From Clostridium folliculivorans (GTDB lineage: Bacteria > Bacillota > Clostridia > Clostridiales > Clostridiaceae), in assembly GCF_024341905.1 (NCBI RefSeq), contig NZ_BQXY01000006.1, positions 248,001-312,000 on the forward strand: DNA of 64,000 bases, read 5' to 3'. Position 1 is the stretch's first letter. Each line of letters starts with the position of its first letter. The notes below the pieces were generated by a model that was not told the origin of the DNA, ran no database searches, and worked only from the letters and a program-made list of their open reading frames with translations. This document shows positions 1 through 9,010 of this stretch, in pieces. The position numbers were made by a program, and so were the translations under genes.

Positions 1-1472
1 CGCAGCCCAACTATCTTGAAAGTATGGAATCACGTAAAACTTTGTTTTCAAAAATGTATATCAATCAATCTCAAGGAGATATTGTTAAATGTGAGATTGA
101 AGCTTTGCTTAAGCATGATGTCCCATATTTTTCTTCTGAAATGAATAGTAAAACAATTGTAGGCAACTTAACTGAAAATATTCAAAATTATTTTCAAAAA
201 TCTGCATATCAGATTATAGAGGATAAAGTAAAGCAATTCAGTAAGAATGATCTTGATAAACAATTGTACTATATAAGTCAATCTTTAAATACATTAAATG
301 AGCCTATAGCAAATTATTCATATAACCTTGAAGTTTATGGTGAAGATAGCTATATTTCAAGTGCAAAAATAATTGCTGATCAAATTTATAACTTAGCTGT
401 GTTTAATTCTATACAAAGTGAAGCAAGTATTTTGATGGCATTAGAATCCTCAAATATGAGGCGAATTATCAGTCCTATGGACTTTAACTTATATACAGGT
501 GGAGGAATCATTCTATTTTTGGCTGCTTTGGGGCAGGAGCTCAAAGAACAAAAGTATATTGGTCTTGCAGAACAATTTTTAAACTACCAGTTATCAAATG
601 AAGAGGCATCAAAGAGTTTATCTGCATTTACTGGAACTGGGTCTAGTATATATATATGTTATAACATGTACAAAATTACTAATAACAAGGCATATTATGA
701 TAGATGCTACAGAATGGTAACAGAGATTAATTCTGTAGAAGACTCCGTTAAAGATTTTGTAACTGGTACTGCTGGGTTGATTGTAATGTTACTTAATATT
801 TTTGAAAAAGAACAGGATAAATTGTATCTTGAAAAAGCAGAATGGTTAGGTGAGCAATTATACCAGTCACTTCAAAGTGAAAATGAAAACTTATTAACAG
901 GGTTGGCACATGGGCTTTCAGGGTATGCATGGGCGCTAATCAAATTAGGTGTAATGTCAAGCAAAAAAGATTATATTGAATTTGGTTTGGATCTAATAAA
1001 AAAAGAAAATTCTCATTATGTACCTTCAGAGTATAATTGGAAGGATCTGCGTGGAGACGGACAGTTTTTATCTTATTGGTGTTATGGTGGAGCAGGAATT
1101 GCTCTGTGTAGAATGAAACTTCTAGAGTTAATAAATCAGGAAAACAATATGATAACCAATGATTTAATGAATGGAATAGAAAGCATAAAGAATTATAAAT
1201 GTAAGTCAAGTTGCATTTGTCATGGAACATTTGGTAATATCGACATTCTTTTAGAGATTGGTAAATCAAAGTCTATGCAAAAATGTATAAGTTTAGCTAA
1301 AGATATTGCAAATAAAGAACTAGATAATATTCAAGTTAATGGAATAACCTTTGGTGATAATGAATACCACAGTGATTTTTCATTTATGCAAGGACTTGCG
1401 GGTATAGGATACACTTTGGTACGACTATCAAATTATAATTATCCATCTATTTTATCTTTAGATGTTATGTAA
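1..1472 (+). CDS. lanM: Class II lanthipeptide synthetase LanM, 3' part (5' truncated by window edge)
   Basis: The reading frame is open to the left edge (codons QPNYLES precede the first Met at 24), so only the C-terminal ~489 residues are present. The first ~50 residues match the end of the LanM dehydratase domain (EIEALLKHDVPYF). The rest is a LanC-like cyclase with its three hallmarks: GLAHGLSGYAW, the zinc-binding Cys of WCYGGAG (Cys353 counted from Met24) and the Cys-His of CHGTFGN (Cys399, His400). In this family the dehydratase removes water from Ser/Thr of a precursor peptide and the zinc cyclase adds Cys thiols to form lanthionine rings. The precursor gene and the transporter-protease should lie left of the window. 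The lanFEG-type transporter directly downstream supports a lantibiotic cluster. A stand-alone LanC is less likely, because the frame continues upstream into dehydratase-like sequence. Confidence 0.85.
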   Translation, partial: QPNYLESMESRKTLFSKMYINQSQGDIVKCEIEALLKHDVPYFSSEMNSKTIVGNLTENIQNYFQKSAYQIIEDKVKQFSKNDLDKQLYYISQSLNTLNEPIANYSYNLEVYGEDSYISSAKIIADQIYNLAVFNSIQSEASILMALESSNMRRIISPMDFNLYTGGGIILFLAALGQELKEQKYIGLAEQFLNYQLSNEEASKSLSAFTGTGSSIYICYNMYKITNNKAYYDRCYRMVTEINSVEDSVKDFVTGTAGLIVMLLNIFEKEQDKLYLEKAEWLGEQLYQSLQSENENLLTGLAHGLSGYAWALIKLGVMSSKKDYIEFGLDLIKKENSHYVPSEYNWKDLRGDGQFLSYWCYGGAGIALCRMKLLELINQENNMITNDLMNGIESIKNYKCKSSCICHGTFGNIDILLEIGKSKSMQKCISLAKDIANKELDNIQVNGITFGDNEYHSDFSFMQGLAGIGYTLVRLSNYNYPSILSLDVM

Positions 1473-1651
1473 TGATTTGTTTATAAATTAAATCAAGGTG
1501 TTGTTATATACGGAAGATAGTAGTGCTATAAAAGATTTCTGAAAACATTGGTTTTGAGTAGAAAAATGATTTTAATAATCACTTATATTCAATAATTTCA
1601 GAGATGACAGCATTTTGTAAATAGTTTTTTAGGTTAAGAAAAGGAGATAGT

Positions 1652-2557
1652 ATGAGTGCGATAGCTGTGAACACTAGGGATTTATGTAAGAGTTTTAATA
1701 GATGTAAAGCAGTAGATAATTTAAGTTTAAGTATACAACAAGGTTGTATTTTTGGACTTTTGGGACCTAATGGAGCAGGAAAAACTACAACCATACGAAT
1801 GCTACTTGGGTTGATTCGACCAGATAGTGGGAGTGTGCATATATTTGGACAGGATATTTCTTCTAATCGTGAAGCTATTCTAAAAGATGTAGGTGCCTTA
1901 ATCGAAACTCCATCATTTTACGGGAATTTGAATGCGTGGGATAATCTCAAAATTGTCTGCTTGATGAAACAGTTGAGTACAGACAAAATAAATCCAATTC
2001 TTAAACTGGTCGGTTTGCATAACTGTGGAAAGAAAAGGGTTAGTAAGTTTTCTCTAGGAATGAAACAACGGCTGGCGATTGCAACAGCTCTTATTGGTGA
2101 TCCTAAACTTGTGATACTTGATGAGCCAGTCAATGGATTGGATCCTGCTGGCATACATGAAATTAGAGAACTAATTAAATCTTTGGCAAAAAGCTTAGGT
2201 ATTACATTCTTAATTTCCAGCCATCTATTAAATGAAATGGAACTTATGGCGGATAAAGTTGGAATTGTGAAAAATGGACAACTTATATATCAAGGAGATT
2301 TGCAACAACTAATCGATAAGCAGACAGAAAGAATCACTGTAGGAGTTAGTGACCTTCAAAAAGCTGTTGAATATTTTAGAAGTAAGAAAATAGCAGTTTT
2401 AATTAAAGAAGAAAAATTAGTAATTGATGGCGACTATACAGTTGAGTATATTTCAAAAGAACTTATGAACCAAGATATTGGAATTACTTGTATTTTTAAA
2501 CATAGTGATTCCTTGGAAGATATTTATTTAAGAATGATGGATGAACGATCAATATAA
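1652..2557 (+). CDS. Lantibiotic-immunity-type ABC transporter ATP-binding protein (LanF-like)
   Basis: This is a 301-residue ATPase subunit. Walker A is GPNGAGKTT, the signature is SLGMKQRLAIA and Walker B is LVILDEPVNGLDP, followed by the H-loop region SSHLLNEME. The length and C-terminal extension fit the DrrA/bacitracin/lantibiotic-protection subfamily. The start is fixed by AAGGAG eight bases upstream. It lies 180 bp after the lanM fragment and is followed by two membrane subunits, the gene order of lantibiotic self-protection transporters (LanFEG) that expel the producer's own peptide from its membrane. The lantibiotic assignment is an inference from position; the sequence alone shows an ABC-2 type exporter ATPase. 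Confidence 0.88.
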   Translation: MSAIAVNTRDLCKSFNRCKAVDNLSLSIQQGCIFGLLGPNGAGKTTTIRMLLGLIRPDSGSVHIFGQDISSNREAILKDVGALIETPSFYGNLNAWDNLKIVCLMKQLSTDKINPILKLVGLHNCGKKRVSKFSLGMKQRLAIATALIGDPKLVILDEPVNGLDPAGIHEIRELIKSLAKSLGITFLISSHLLNEMELMADKVGIVKNGQLIYQGDLQQLIDKQTERITVGVSDLQKAVEYFRSKKIAVLIKEEKLVIDGDYTVEYISKELMNQDIGITCIFKHSDSLEDIYLRMMDERSI

Positions 2558-2611
2558 TTATATTGACAATTAAATAAATTCAAAATAGATTTTTACGGAG
2601 GTCATTAGATA

Positions 2612-3358
2612 ATGTTATTTAAACTTGTATATTGTGAGCAAATCAAGCTAAAAAGAACAGGAATTTTTCTTATGTCAATTTTAATTCCGCTTGCGATTAA
2701 TTTCTTAATTACAATAGATCTCCATTTTAGATATACAGGATATTTACTTGTATATCAAAGGGAAATGAACCTATCTTGTTGGCAGCTGATACTGAAAGAG
2801 CAACGTATTTTATATTTTCCGGCTCTTCTTCCATTGTTTGCAACATTGATTTTGACTCAGATATTTTCCGCAGAAAGAAAAAATAATGGGTGGTCTTTGA
2901 TTTTAACTCAGCCAATTAAGAAATATCAGTTGCTTTTATCTAAATATATTGTGAGCTGTGAGTTTATTACACTTATGATTGTTGTTAATATTGCAACGAT
3001 GGTGTTCTCAGGATTTATAACAGGCGTTAAGGATCCTTTAGATGCTGACCTGTTTTTTAGATGTTTTTGGATACTATGGGCATCTACACTGGCGACGGCA
3101 GCAGTTCAAATGATTGCAGTAGAGTTTTTTTCATCTAAATGGATAAGCATATTTATAGGCCTATTGCTTGGACTAATGTCGCAGGGGACGTATTTGAATG
3201 GTTGGTTTGGCAAGTTTAACCCATATTCATTTTCTGATTTTAGTTATCGTGCGGATTGGAAACAAGCTCTATTTATGATGTTAATTTCTTGTATATTTAT
3301 CATCATTGGATTGATAATTTCTACTTTTGTATTTAAGAGGCAAAACATCAACAGATAG
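2612..3358 (+). CDS. Lantibiotic-protection ABC transporter permease (LanE/MutE-like)
   Basis: This 248-residue ABC-2 type membrane subunit has about six hydrophobic segments. The N-terminus, MLFKLVYCEQIKLKRTGIF, is the pattern of MutE/EpiE permeases in which a short cytoplasmic helix precedes the first membrane segment. The motif RKNNGWSLILTQPIKKYQ in the first cytoplasmic loop is typical of these subunits and recurs in the next gene (RNNNWRLLLCMPVKKYR), so the two are paralogues that probably form a heterodimer. GGAGG lies 11 bases before the start. It shares an operon with the ATPase (54 bp gap) and the second permease (14 bp gap). Confidence 0.8.
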   Translation: MLFKLVYCEQIKLKRTGIFLMSILIPLAINFLITIDLHFRYTGYLLVYQREMNLSCWQLILKEQRILYFPALLPLFATLILTQIFSAERKNNGWSLILTQPIKKYQLLLSKYIVSCEFITLMIVVNIATMVFSGFITGVKDPLDADLFFRCFWILWASTLATAAVQMIAVEFFSSKWISIFIGLLLGLMSQGTYLNGWFGKFNPYSFSDFSYRADWKQALFMMLISCIFIIIGLIISTFVFKRQNINR

Positions 3359-3372
3359 GGAAAGGATAGAAT

Positions 3373-4083
3373 ATGTTAAGAGCGGAATTATATAAATATT
3401 TAAAGAATCACTTGATTTGGATTACCTTTTTAGTTCCAATTGCTTGGGTATTCTCTATGATATATCTTGTACCATCATTAAAGTTAGTTGATGATGCAAA
3501 TGCTGGTTTAGTATTATATGTTGTTTCTTATAACATGTTTTCTGCAATTGTCGTACCTACTTACATTATACTTATTTGCAGGATTGTAGGAGAAATGGAA
3601 GAAAGAAATAACAACTGGAGACTTTTGCTGTGTATGCCAGTGAAAAAGTATAGGATATATTTAGTTAAGCTATTTATGTTGATGGCAATGTTACTGATAC
3701 TTTATTCTGGTTATTTAACAGGTATGTTAATATCTGGGGGCATTTTTAGTGATTTCCAACTACCATTGATGAAGATTTTATCAGATCTGGTAATATCATT
3801 TTTATGCACCTTTTCAATTTTATCATTTTTTTATATTTTTTCTTTGGAAAAGATCTCAATAATTGCTTATTTGGGTGTTGGAATTGTAATTTTGTTATCT
3901 GGATTTTTGGTTATGCAATCAGAAAATATATGGACATACTTTCCATGGTGTTATCCAACAGTAGTTCCAATGATCTCGTCATTTGGACGTATTATTAAAT
4001 TTATTGGTATTAATTTGGTGATTACAATTGTAATACATCTAATGGGCTGTATTCGTTTTTGCAAAAAAGAATGGGATATTTGA
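3373..4083 (+). CDS. Lantibiotic-protection ABC transporter permease (LanG/MutG-like)
   Basis: This is a 236-residue membrane protein with about six hydrophobic segments, paralogous to the upstream permease through the shared loop RNNNWRLLLCMPVKKYR. It is the last gene of the lanFEG-type operon, starting 14 bp after the upstream stop with GGAAAGGA as ribosome binding site. A hairpin terminator follows at 4103. The expected role is to form the membrane channel with the other permease and give self-immunity to the lanthipeptide. That role is inferred from family and position. Confidence 0.8.
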   Translation: MLRAELYKYLKNHLIWITFLVPIAWVFSMIYLVPSLKLVDDANAGLVLYVVSYNMFSAIVVPTYIILICRIVGEMEERNNNWRLLLCMPVKKYRIYLVKLFMLMAMLLILYSGYLTGMLISGGIFSDFQLPLMKILSDLVISFLCTFSILSFFYIFSLEKISIIAYLGVGIVILLSGFLVMQSENIWTYFPWCYPTVVPMISSFGRIIKFIGINLVITIVIHLMGCIRFCKKEWDI

Positions 4084-4102
4084 CATTAAGCACTAAAAAT
4101 TG

Positions 4103-4156
4103 AAGCGCACCTCAAATGTTAGACAACATATACTAATATTTGAAGGCGCTTTTTTT
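4103..4156 (+). terminator. Long hairpin closing the lanFEG-type operon
   Basis: AAGCGC and a run of about 10 more bases pair imperfectly with the matching arm ending GGCGCTT, followed by seven T. The arms (GAAGCGCACCTCAAATGTTA and its near inverse) resemble IS3-family terminal repeats as I remember them, so this may be a relic used as a terminator. Confidence 0.65.
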
Positions 4157-4393
4157 ATGAAGAGAAATTTAACAGAATTAAGATTTAAAATAATTATCTA
4201 TTATTTGTATATGTAGTAATGAATGGCGTATAAAGGAAAGTGTTATCAAATTTGCAGTATTGATAATACTAATATATTAGAGTATAATCCAAAGAAAAAC
4301 TTAGTATATGGCTTCATTATAAAAATTAATTTATACTTACTTGAAAAAGGTATGAATCAATGTTTTTAGGACATGAGCAAATTGATATATAAT

Positions 4394-4486
4394 GTTCCTA
4401 GCTCAATTATTAATTTATATATGCTAAAAGTTATAGATGCATAATTTTCGAACAAGTATAACTTAAGTTTCCATATAGGAACCCTT
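4394..4486. repeat. Dispersed palindromic repeat, family 1, copy A
   Basis: This ~93-bp element runs from GTTCCTAGCTCAA to AGGAACCCT. Its reverse complement matches copy B at 6137-6241 over most of its length, and copy C at 30702-30801 shares the ends AGGGTTCC/GGAACCCT. No coding potential is seen. The rest of the gap 4157-4580 is AT-rich with no recognised feature. Confidence 0.7.
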
Positions 4487-4580
4487 TACTAATTGAAAAA
4501 CACAACGGAATATATTATTAAAATGATAATGTACAATTTATAATATAACAGTACTGATGAATAGTTGGAGGACAGGTATT

Positions 4581-4850
4581 ATGATAAGAATATGGGGAAA
4601 AGTGATTAAAAATAATAAAATAATTATGGATGATGTGGCTACATCTGATAATGAAGATAACCTTGAAGTAGCTGTAAAGGAATGTATAAATGAGCTTTGT
4701 GATAAGTTTGATATCTCAAAGCCTTATTGGTTAGATACTAACACAAGAGAGTACAACAGAAGAAGAAAGACTACTTTTAATGAAGACAACTTCATCGAAG
4801 ATATAGAATTTGATAGATTTACTGTTGAACAATTAGAAGATGAAAAATAA
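4581..4850 (+). CDS. Small conserved acidic protein of unknown function
   Basis: This 89-residue soluble protein (MIRIWGKVIKNNK...) is rich in Asp/Glu, with no signal peptide or membrane segment. The start at 4581 is preferred over the in-frame ATG at 4557, because GGAGGACAGGTATT stands just before it and nothing precedes the longer start. A central YWLDTNTREYNRRRK patch is strongly charged. I have the impression of seeing similar proteins in many clostridia but cannot name a family or function. It is a single-gene unit with a terminator right after it. Confidence 0.7.
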   Translation: MIRIWGKVIKNNKIIMDDVATSDNEDNLEVAVKECINELCDKFDISKPYWLDTNTREYNRRRKTTFNEDNFIEDIEFDRFTVEQLEDEK

Positions 4851-4898
4851 AATATCTAGAAAGATATGTAATAACTTTTAAGTATAATAGCAATATTA

Positions 4899-4929
4899 AA
4901 AGAAACCTCAATTATGGAGGCTTCTTTTG
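4899..4929 (+). terminator. Hairpin terminator after the 89-residue protein
   Basis: AAGAAACCTC pairs with GGAGGCTTCTT around a 6-base loop, then a T-rich tract. It can also serve the convergent gene on the minus strand. Confidence 0.7.
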
Positions 4930-4973
4930 TTGTTATATCAATATTTTTGTATTAAGTTTTATGCAGATTATGA

Positions 4974-5231
4974 TTATCTCCAACGTTTAAGAGTTGGTAA
5001 TAAATTTGTCATTTCTTTTCTTGCTTCTTCTTCGCCTATTGCTTTTCCTAAAATAGGGACAATTAGCTCAATCATTTCGTTCATAGACATATTTGGATCT
5101 ATAAATTTTCCGTTTTTATAGCAGTTTGTGCAGTAAATGCTTTTACTTCCGTCTGGATCTGTTGCTATGAAATGTGCATGTTCTTCGTTAAACGGTAAAC
5201 CGCAGCTTTGACACATTGATACTTCTACCAT
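4974..5231 (-). CDS. Putative zinc-ribbon protein
   Basis: This 85-residue protein begins MVEVSMCQSCGLPF and continues with IYCTNCYKNGKF, two CxxC pairs separated by about 30 residues that form a likely zinc ribbon. The C-terminal half (MNEMIELIVPILGKAIGEEEA) is a predicted helical tail. The architecture matches the short clostridial proteins annotated as putative zinc ribbon domain; the substrate is unknown. The start at 5231 is chosen because AAAGGA lies nine bases upstream; a longer start at 5249 would lack such a site. Confidence 0.75.
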   Translation of the reverse strand: MVEVSMCQSCGLPFNEEHAHFIATDPDGSKSIYCTNCYKNGKFIDPNMSMNEMIELIVPILGKAIGEEEARKEMTNLLPTLKRWR

Positions 5232-5362
5232 TTTTATCATTCCTTTCATATGGTATATAAATACTAAATCAACAGTTAGTCTATACTATAGATGTGAATT
5301 GATTTTATTATAAAGGATTGAGCTTATATTGGCTACATAAGTACTTATAAAAACAATCTTTA

Positions 5363-5887
5363 TTAATCCTTCAAAAAGCTATCTATTGAAGCTTTATCTT
5401 TAAATAAGTTTTTTAAATCTCCCCCATATTTTTTTTCTAATTCTTTTCTGTCATATTTATATGGTTTCTCACCTATATTCTCTACATTAAAGTTAACTGT
5501 ATCAGCATTTTTTATAAGTGATAACAAAACTACAGCATTCTTCTCTAAGAATTCTTCAATTTTTACGTTGCTCCAAAATTTAGTGTAGTCTTCTTCACCT
5601 GAATTTTTATTTGTTTTATAATTAATGGTCATTCCATATGGCTTTTGAGCAGTTTGTAGACTAAATCCTGCACTATAAGCATTGGCAGGAAGCTTTGTAA
5701 TTATATTTGCTACAGCACTATTATCACCAACGTAAGAATCCTTATATTTTATAAGATCATAGGCTTTTATTTTAGAAGTAGCTTGTTTAGTTTGAGCTGA
5801 TATTTTAGCTGAATCATTATTGCAGCCTATTAAAGTCAATGACAATGCTACGATTATAGGGGCTAATGTTTTAAATCTATTGTTCAT
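5363..5887 (-). CDS. DUF4825-type lipoprotein
   Basis: This 174-residue lipoprotein has an N-terminal signal ending in the lipobox LIGC (Cys22), so it should be anchored outside the membrane. The mature part contains the YKDSYVGDNSAVANIITKLP and LQTAQKPYGMTINYKT patterns, which I associate with the DUF4825 family found in Firmicutes lipoproteins and anti-sigma-like proteins. The function is unknown. AGGAGG lies before the start. It is a single gene divergent from the histidine kinase at 6271, with a repeat element between them. Confidence 0.78.
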   Translation of the reverse strand: MNNRFKTLAPIIVALSLTLIGCNNDSAKISAQTKQATSKIKAYDLIKYKDSYVGDNSAVANIITKLPANAYSAGFSLQTAQKPYGMTINYKTNKNSGEEDYTKFWSNVKIEEFLEKNAVVLLSLIKNADTVNFNVENIGEKPYKYDRKELEKKYGGDLKNLFKDKASIDSFLKD

Positions 5888-6136
5888 TCAAATCCTCCTA
5901 TCTTGATATCATTTAAAATAACAACATAACTATATCATATATTATTTATTTAAAAATGAAATAAAATAAACAAATTATGGATATTAATTTGGCAGATAAT
6001 ATTTTGTTTTTCTTTTTCGTGTGAAAGATATTTACAATTATATAATAATATTGCTAATTATGTAAAATATAAATATAATTTAGGATATAGATTATTAAAA
6101 AGACAACAATGCTATAAAATTAAGGCTGGGCTTTTC

Positions 6137-6241
6137 TATAGGGTTCCATTACGAAAACTTAAGTTATGCATGTTCGATAATTGCGGCTTCAGGGGATTAT
6201 CTGGCACGTATAAATTAATAGTTGAGCTAGGAACTCTATAA
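6137..6241. repeat. Dispersed palindromic repeat, family 1, copy B
   Basis: This ~105-bp element begins ATAGGGTTCCATTACG and ends AGCTAGGAACTCTATAAC. It is the reverse complement of copy A at 4394-4486 with scattered changes and ends 30 bp before the histidine kinase start, so it probably overlaps that gene's leader. The rest of 5888-6270 is AT-rich with no clear feature. Confidence 0.7.
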
Positions 6242-6270
6242 CGGATTAAAAGGTGAAAAGGAGTCAGGTT

Positions 6271-8127
6271 ATGAGAAAACGTAAACATAGACTTATTGGT
6301 ATGAGAAGAAAGTTATTTATATTAATCTTTATTACACTTATACCATTAACCTTCCTGGTAGTATATGAAATTAAAAGTAATTTTACTTCAAGTATTAACC
6401 AAGAACTAAATTCAAGTCAAGACTATTGTGAAGCTATAAGCAGCTCATTTACAAACTATATTACTAAGGTCTGGACCAATCAATACTCAATTGGACTTTC
6501 TATGGCTTTAAACAAAAAGTGGACACAAAGTGATATAGAACAATTTATGAATGCTGTGCTTCCTTATGATAACGGCATATTTAGCTATACATGGTTAAAA
6601 CCAAATGGTGATGTAGTAACAAGTACAAGTGCTGGAGTTAGAGGAAAAAATATTTCTGACAGGGATTATGTACAAGCTATAATGAATGGGAAAGATAAAG
6701 TTATTGGAGATTTAAGATACGCATCAAATGGATATGACTTGATAATTCCAGTGGCAAGGGCAATACGAATTAATGGTGTATTACAAGGAATCATTATAAG
6801 TAATATTGATATAAAAAGACTGGAGAGTGTATTGCCAGCTACAAGAACAGCCAAGTCAAGTAGATATGGATTGGTAGATAAGAATGGTCGAATCGTTTAT
6901 GCAAATGACAGCAGGGGATTAGCCTATGACCAAAGAATGATTCCAGAAACCTCTAATGTGTGGAAGGCGCTTAATGGAGAAATTTATAGATATAGATTTA
7001 AAATATCAGACTTTGATGGATCTAAGCAGGTGGGGGTAGACTATCCGATTAAAGATATTGGTTGGGGTTGTTATGCAACTTCACCTATTTCGGAGATAAC
7101 AGGGATTCAGATAAAACGAGTAAAGAACGACTTAATAGCACTAATACTAGTATATATTGTTTCATTTATAATAGCATTTCTTATTGGAAGACAGCATATA
7201 TACTCAATAAATAAGATTAAGGATGCTACCAATAAGGCTCTTTACAAAGATGAAAATTATAAAACTGAATGTAAGGGAGATGAATATGAAGAGGTTGTAG
7301 ATGCCTTTAATCAAATTACAGAAGGCTATAATCAAAAAATCAACGAAGTAGAGGAATATAGTAATTTAAAGGCAAATTTTATGGCTACTATGTCACACGA
7401 GCTAAAGACACCTTTAAATATAATCTTAGGCTGTGTTCAATTGATGGAAATACAAGTTATAGAAAATGAATCATTTAAGAAATACCTAAAGATATTAAAA
7501 CAAAATAGCTTTAGGCTTCTTAGATTAATAAATAATTTTATTGATATAAATAAGATTGAAGTAGAGAATCTGACTTTAAATTTGGTAAATGATGATATTA
7601 TAAGAGTTATTGAAGATATTTCATTGTCCATTGTTGATTATACAAATCTGAAAAATTTAGAAATTATATTTGATACAGAGGTAGAAGAAAAGTATATGGC
7701 CTTTGATCATGATAAGATTGAAAGAATTTTACTTAACCTGTTATCTAATTCAATTAAGTTTACGGAAACTGGAGGAGTCATAATGATTAATATTTTTGAT
7801 AAAGATGATCATATAGTGGTTTCTGTAAAGGATAACGGTATAGGTATTCCAAAAGAAATGCAAAATAAAATATTTGATAGATTTGTGCAGGTAGACAGTA
7901 CACTGAGAAGGAGAGCAGAAGGCAGTGGAATTGGTCTGTCACTAGTAAAATCTCTAGTTGAACTTCATGATGGCATAATATCAGTAAAGAGTGAACTTGG
8001 AGAAGGAAGCGAATTCATAATTGAACTTCCTGTAAAGCAGGTTGAGAAAAAGCTACAAGCAAGTATTGAAGGCAGTTTATCAAATGTAGAAAAGATTAAA
8101 ATTGAGTTCTCAGATATTTATACATAA
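6271..8127 (+). CDS. Cache-domain sensor histidine kinase (orphan)
   Basis: This 618-residue membrane kinase has a first membrane segment at about residues 15-35 and an extracellular Cache/PDC sensor at about 40-280 (YTWLKPNGDVVTSTSAG, GKNISDRDYV, YGLVDKNGRIVY). A second membrane segment follows at about 288-310. The phosphoacceptor is His376 in MSHELKTPLN, and the HATPase domain has NLLSNSIKFTETGG, DNGIGIP and GSGIGLSLVK. Cache domains commonly bind small extracellular metabolites such as amino or carboxylic acids. No response regulator is adjacent, so it is an orphan that must signal to a partner elsewhere. The start at 6271 is set by AAAGGAG seven bases upstream. Confidence 0.88.
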   Translation: MRKRKHRLIGMRRKLFILIFITLIPLTFLVVYEIKSNFTSSINQELNSSQDYCEAISSSFTNYITKVWTNQYSIGLSMALNKKWTQSDIEQFMNAVLPYDNGIFSYTWLKPNGDVVTSTSAGVRGKNISDRDYVQAIMNGKDKVIGDLRYASNGYDLIIPVARAIRINGVLQGIIISNIDIKRLESVLPATRTAKSSRYGLVDKNGRIVYANDSRGLAYDQRMIPETSNVWKALNGEIYRYRFKISDFDGSKQVGVDYPIKDIGWGCYATSPISEITGIQIKRVKNDLIALILVYIVSFIIAFLIGRQHIYSINKIKDATNKALYKDENYKTECKGDEYEEVVDAFNQITEGYNQKINEVEEYSNLKANFMATMSHELKTPLNIILGCVQLMEIQVIENESFKKYLKILKQNSFRLLRLINNFIDINKIEVENLTLNLVNDDIIRVIEDISLSIVDYTNLKNLEIIFDTEVEEKYMAFDHDKIERILLNLLSNSIKFTETGGVIMINIFDKDDHIVVSVKDNGIGIPKEMQNKIFDRFVQVDSTLRRRAEGSGIGLSLVKSLVELHDGIISVKSELGEGSEFIIELPVKQVEKKLQASIEGSLSNVEKIKIEFSDIYT

Positions 8128-8180
8128 AGCGTTATTTAAAAATACAAAGGTTAATCCAAAAATTTGTTATATGGACTTAA

Positions 8181-8347
8181 ATAAAAGGTAGAATATATGA
8201 AATAAAGGGACAAACTAATCATGATTGGATTGTGTATTTAGATTCAGATGAGTTTAAAGGGCTAGCTTTTTACCTGGGAGTAGAAATAGATAATGATGGC
8301 AAGATATATATTTCGGAAAGTGATGAAAAATATTGTTCTTTAGAATA
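8181..8347 (+). pseudogene. C-terminal remnant of an unknown protein
   Basis: An open frame of 54 codons without a usable start codon runs from the stop at 8178 to TAA at 8345-8347. It encodes GQTNHDWIVYLDSDEF and ends DEKYCSLE. The composition looks protein-like and the frame overlaps the 3' end of a convergent lipoprotein gene. I read it as the tail of a gene whose 5' part was deleted. The family is not recognised. Confidence 0.4.
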
Positions 8348-8650
8348 AATAAACTCAACTCCAAGCCCACCTCTAATCACCTCATTACTAGTATCATCGA
8401 TTATATTGAGAGCAGTAGAGATTTTGTCATGAAACCTATTGTTTGTCAATTCAAGGATTTTATTATAATTATCACCGTTTTTATCTAAGGTTTCTGATTT
8501 ACCTTTGTTATGAAGAATAATTTGATTTGGCATAGATAACACTGGTTTTATTGACTTTACTATCTGTATATTATCAGAAGAATGGTAGCAACTAATTAAT
8601 AACATGGAAATGGTTAATAGAAAAATCATGATAAAGTTTTTCAGTCTCAT
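8270..8650 (-). CDS. Short lipoprotein, probably 3'-truncated
   Basis: This 126-residue protein has a signal peptide and the lipobox LLISC. The mature region (SKGKSETLDKNGDNYNKIL with HNKGKSETLDKNG, then NNRFHDKISTALNIID) resembles a clostridial lipoprotein family whose members are, as I recall, longer. The last ~18 codons run antisense through the coding remnant at 8181-8347, which suggests that the original C-terminus was lost at a junction near 8345. GGAGGAAATACC precedes the start. Function unknown. Confidence 0.55.
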   Translation of the reverse strand: MRLKNFIMIFLLTISMLLISCYHSSDNIQIVKSIKPVLSMPNQIILHNKGKSETLDKNGDNYNKILELTNNRFHDKISTALNIIDDTSNEVIRGGLGVEFIYSKEQYFSSLSEIYILPSLSISTPR

Positions 8651-8886
8651 TGGTATTTCCTCCTAGATTATTTATAGGAATCCTATGATTATCGTGAATA
8701 TACAAAATTAAGCATTAAGTTAATAAGTCCTTAATAGTAATACGATAATAAGTGTAAAATAGTTCAGGTAAAAATGTATAAATTTAATCACGAAATAATT
8801 GTAGTAATTTAACAGTGAGAGTATAATAATGTCATAAGAAAAATATTCCACATAAATAAAACAAATATAGAATATTGATACAATGA

Positions 8887-8917
8887 GGTATCTCTTTATT
8901 GAGATACCATTTTTTTA
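8887..8917 (+). terminator. Strong orphan hairpin with T-run
   Basis: GGTATCTC and GAGATACC form a perfect 8-bp stem around TTTATT, followed by ATTTTTTT. No gene lies directly upstream on the plus strand (8651-8886 holds nothing else I can identify), so it may end an unseen small transcript. Confidence 0.6.
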
Positions 8918-9003
8918 TTCTTTATGAGATTACAATTTAATGAGGTCTATGGATAAGTATGTGTAATCAACCTAAAACATAATACAAGGTAAAGAATAAA
9001 AAA
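8911..9003. repeat. Dispersed repeat, family 4, copy 1
   Basis: This ~93-bp element has inverted ends TTTTTTATTCTTTA and TAAAGAATAAAAAA. Its interior (CTATGGATAAGTATGTG, then CATAATACAAGG) matches the copy at 26025-26116. It starts in the T-run of the preceding terminator. Confidence 0.65.
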
Positions 9004-9010
9004 AGAAAAA

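Noticed and set aside
4927-5121. Plus-strand frame of 64 codons
   Set aside because: It is antisense to the zinc-ribbon gene, whose CxxC pairs and ribosome binding site make it the real gene.
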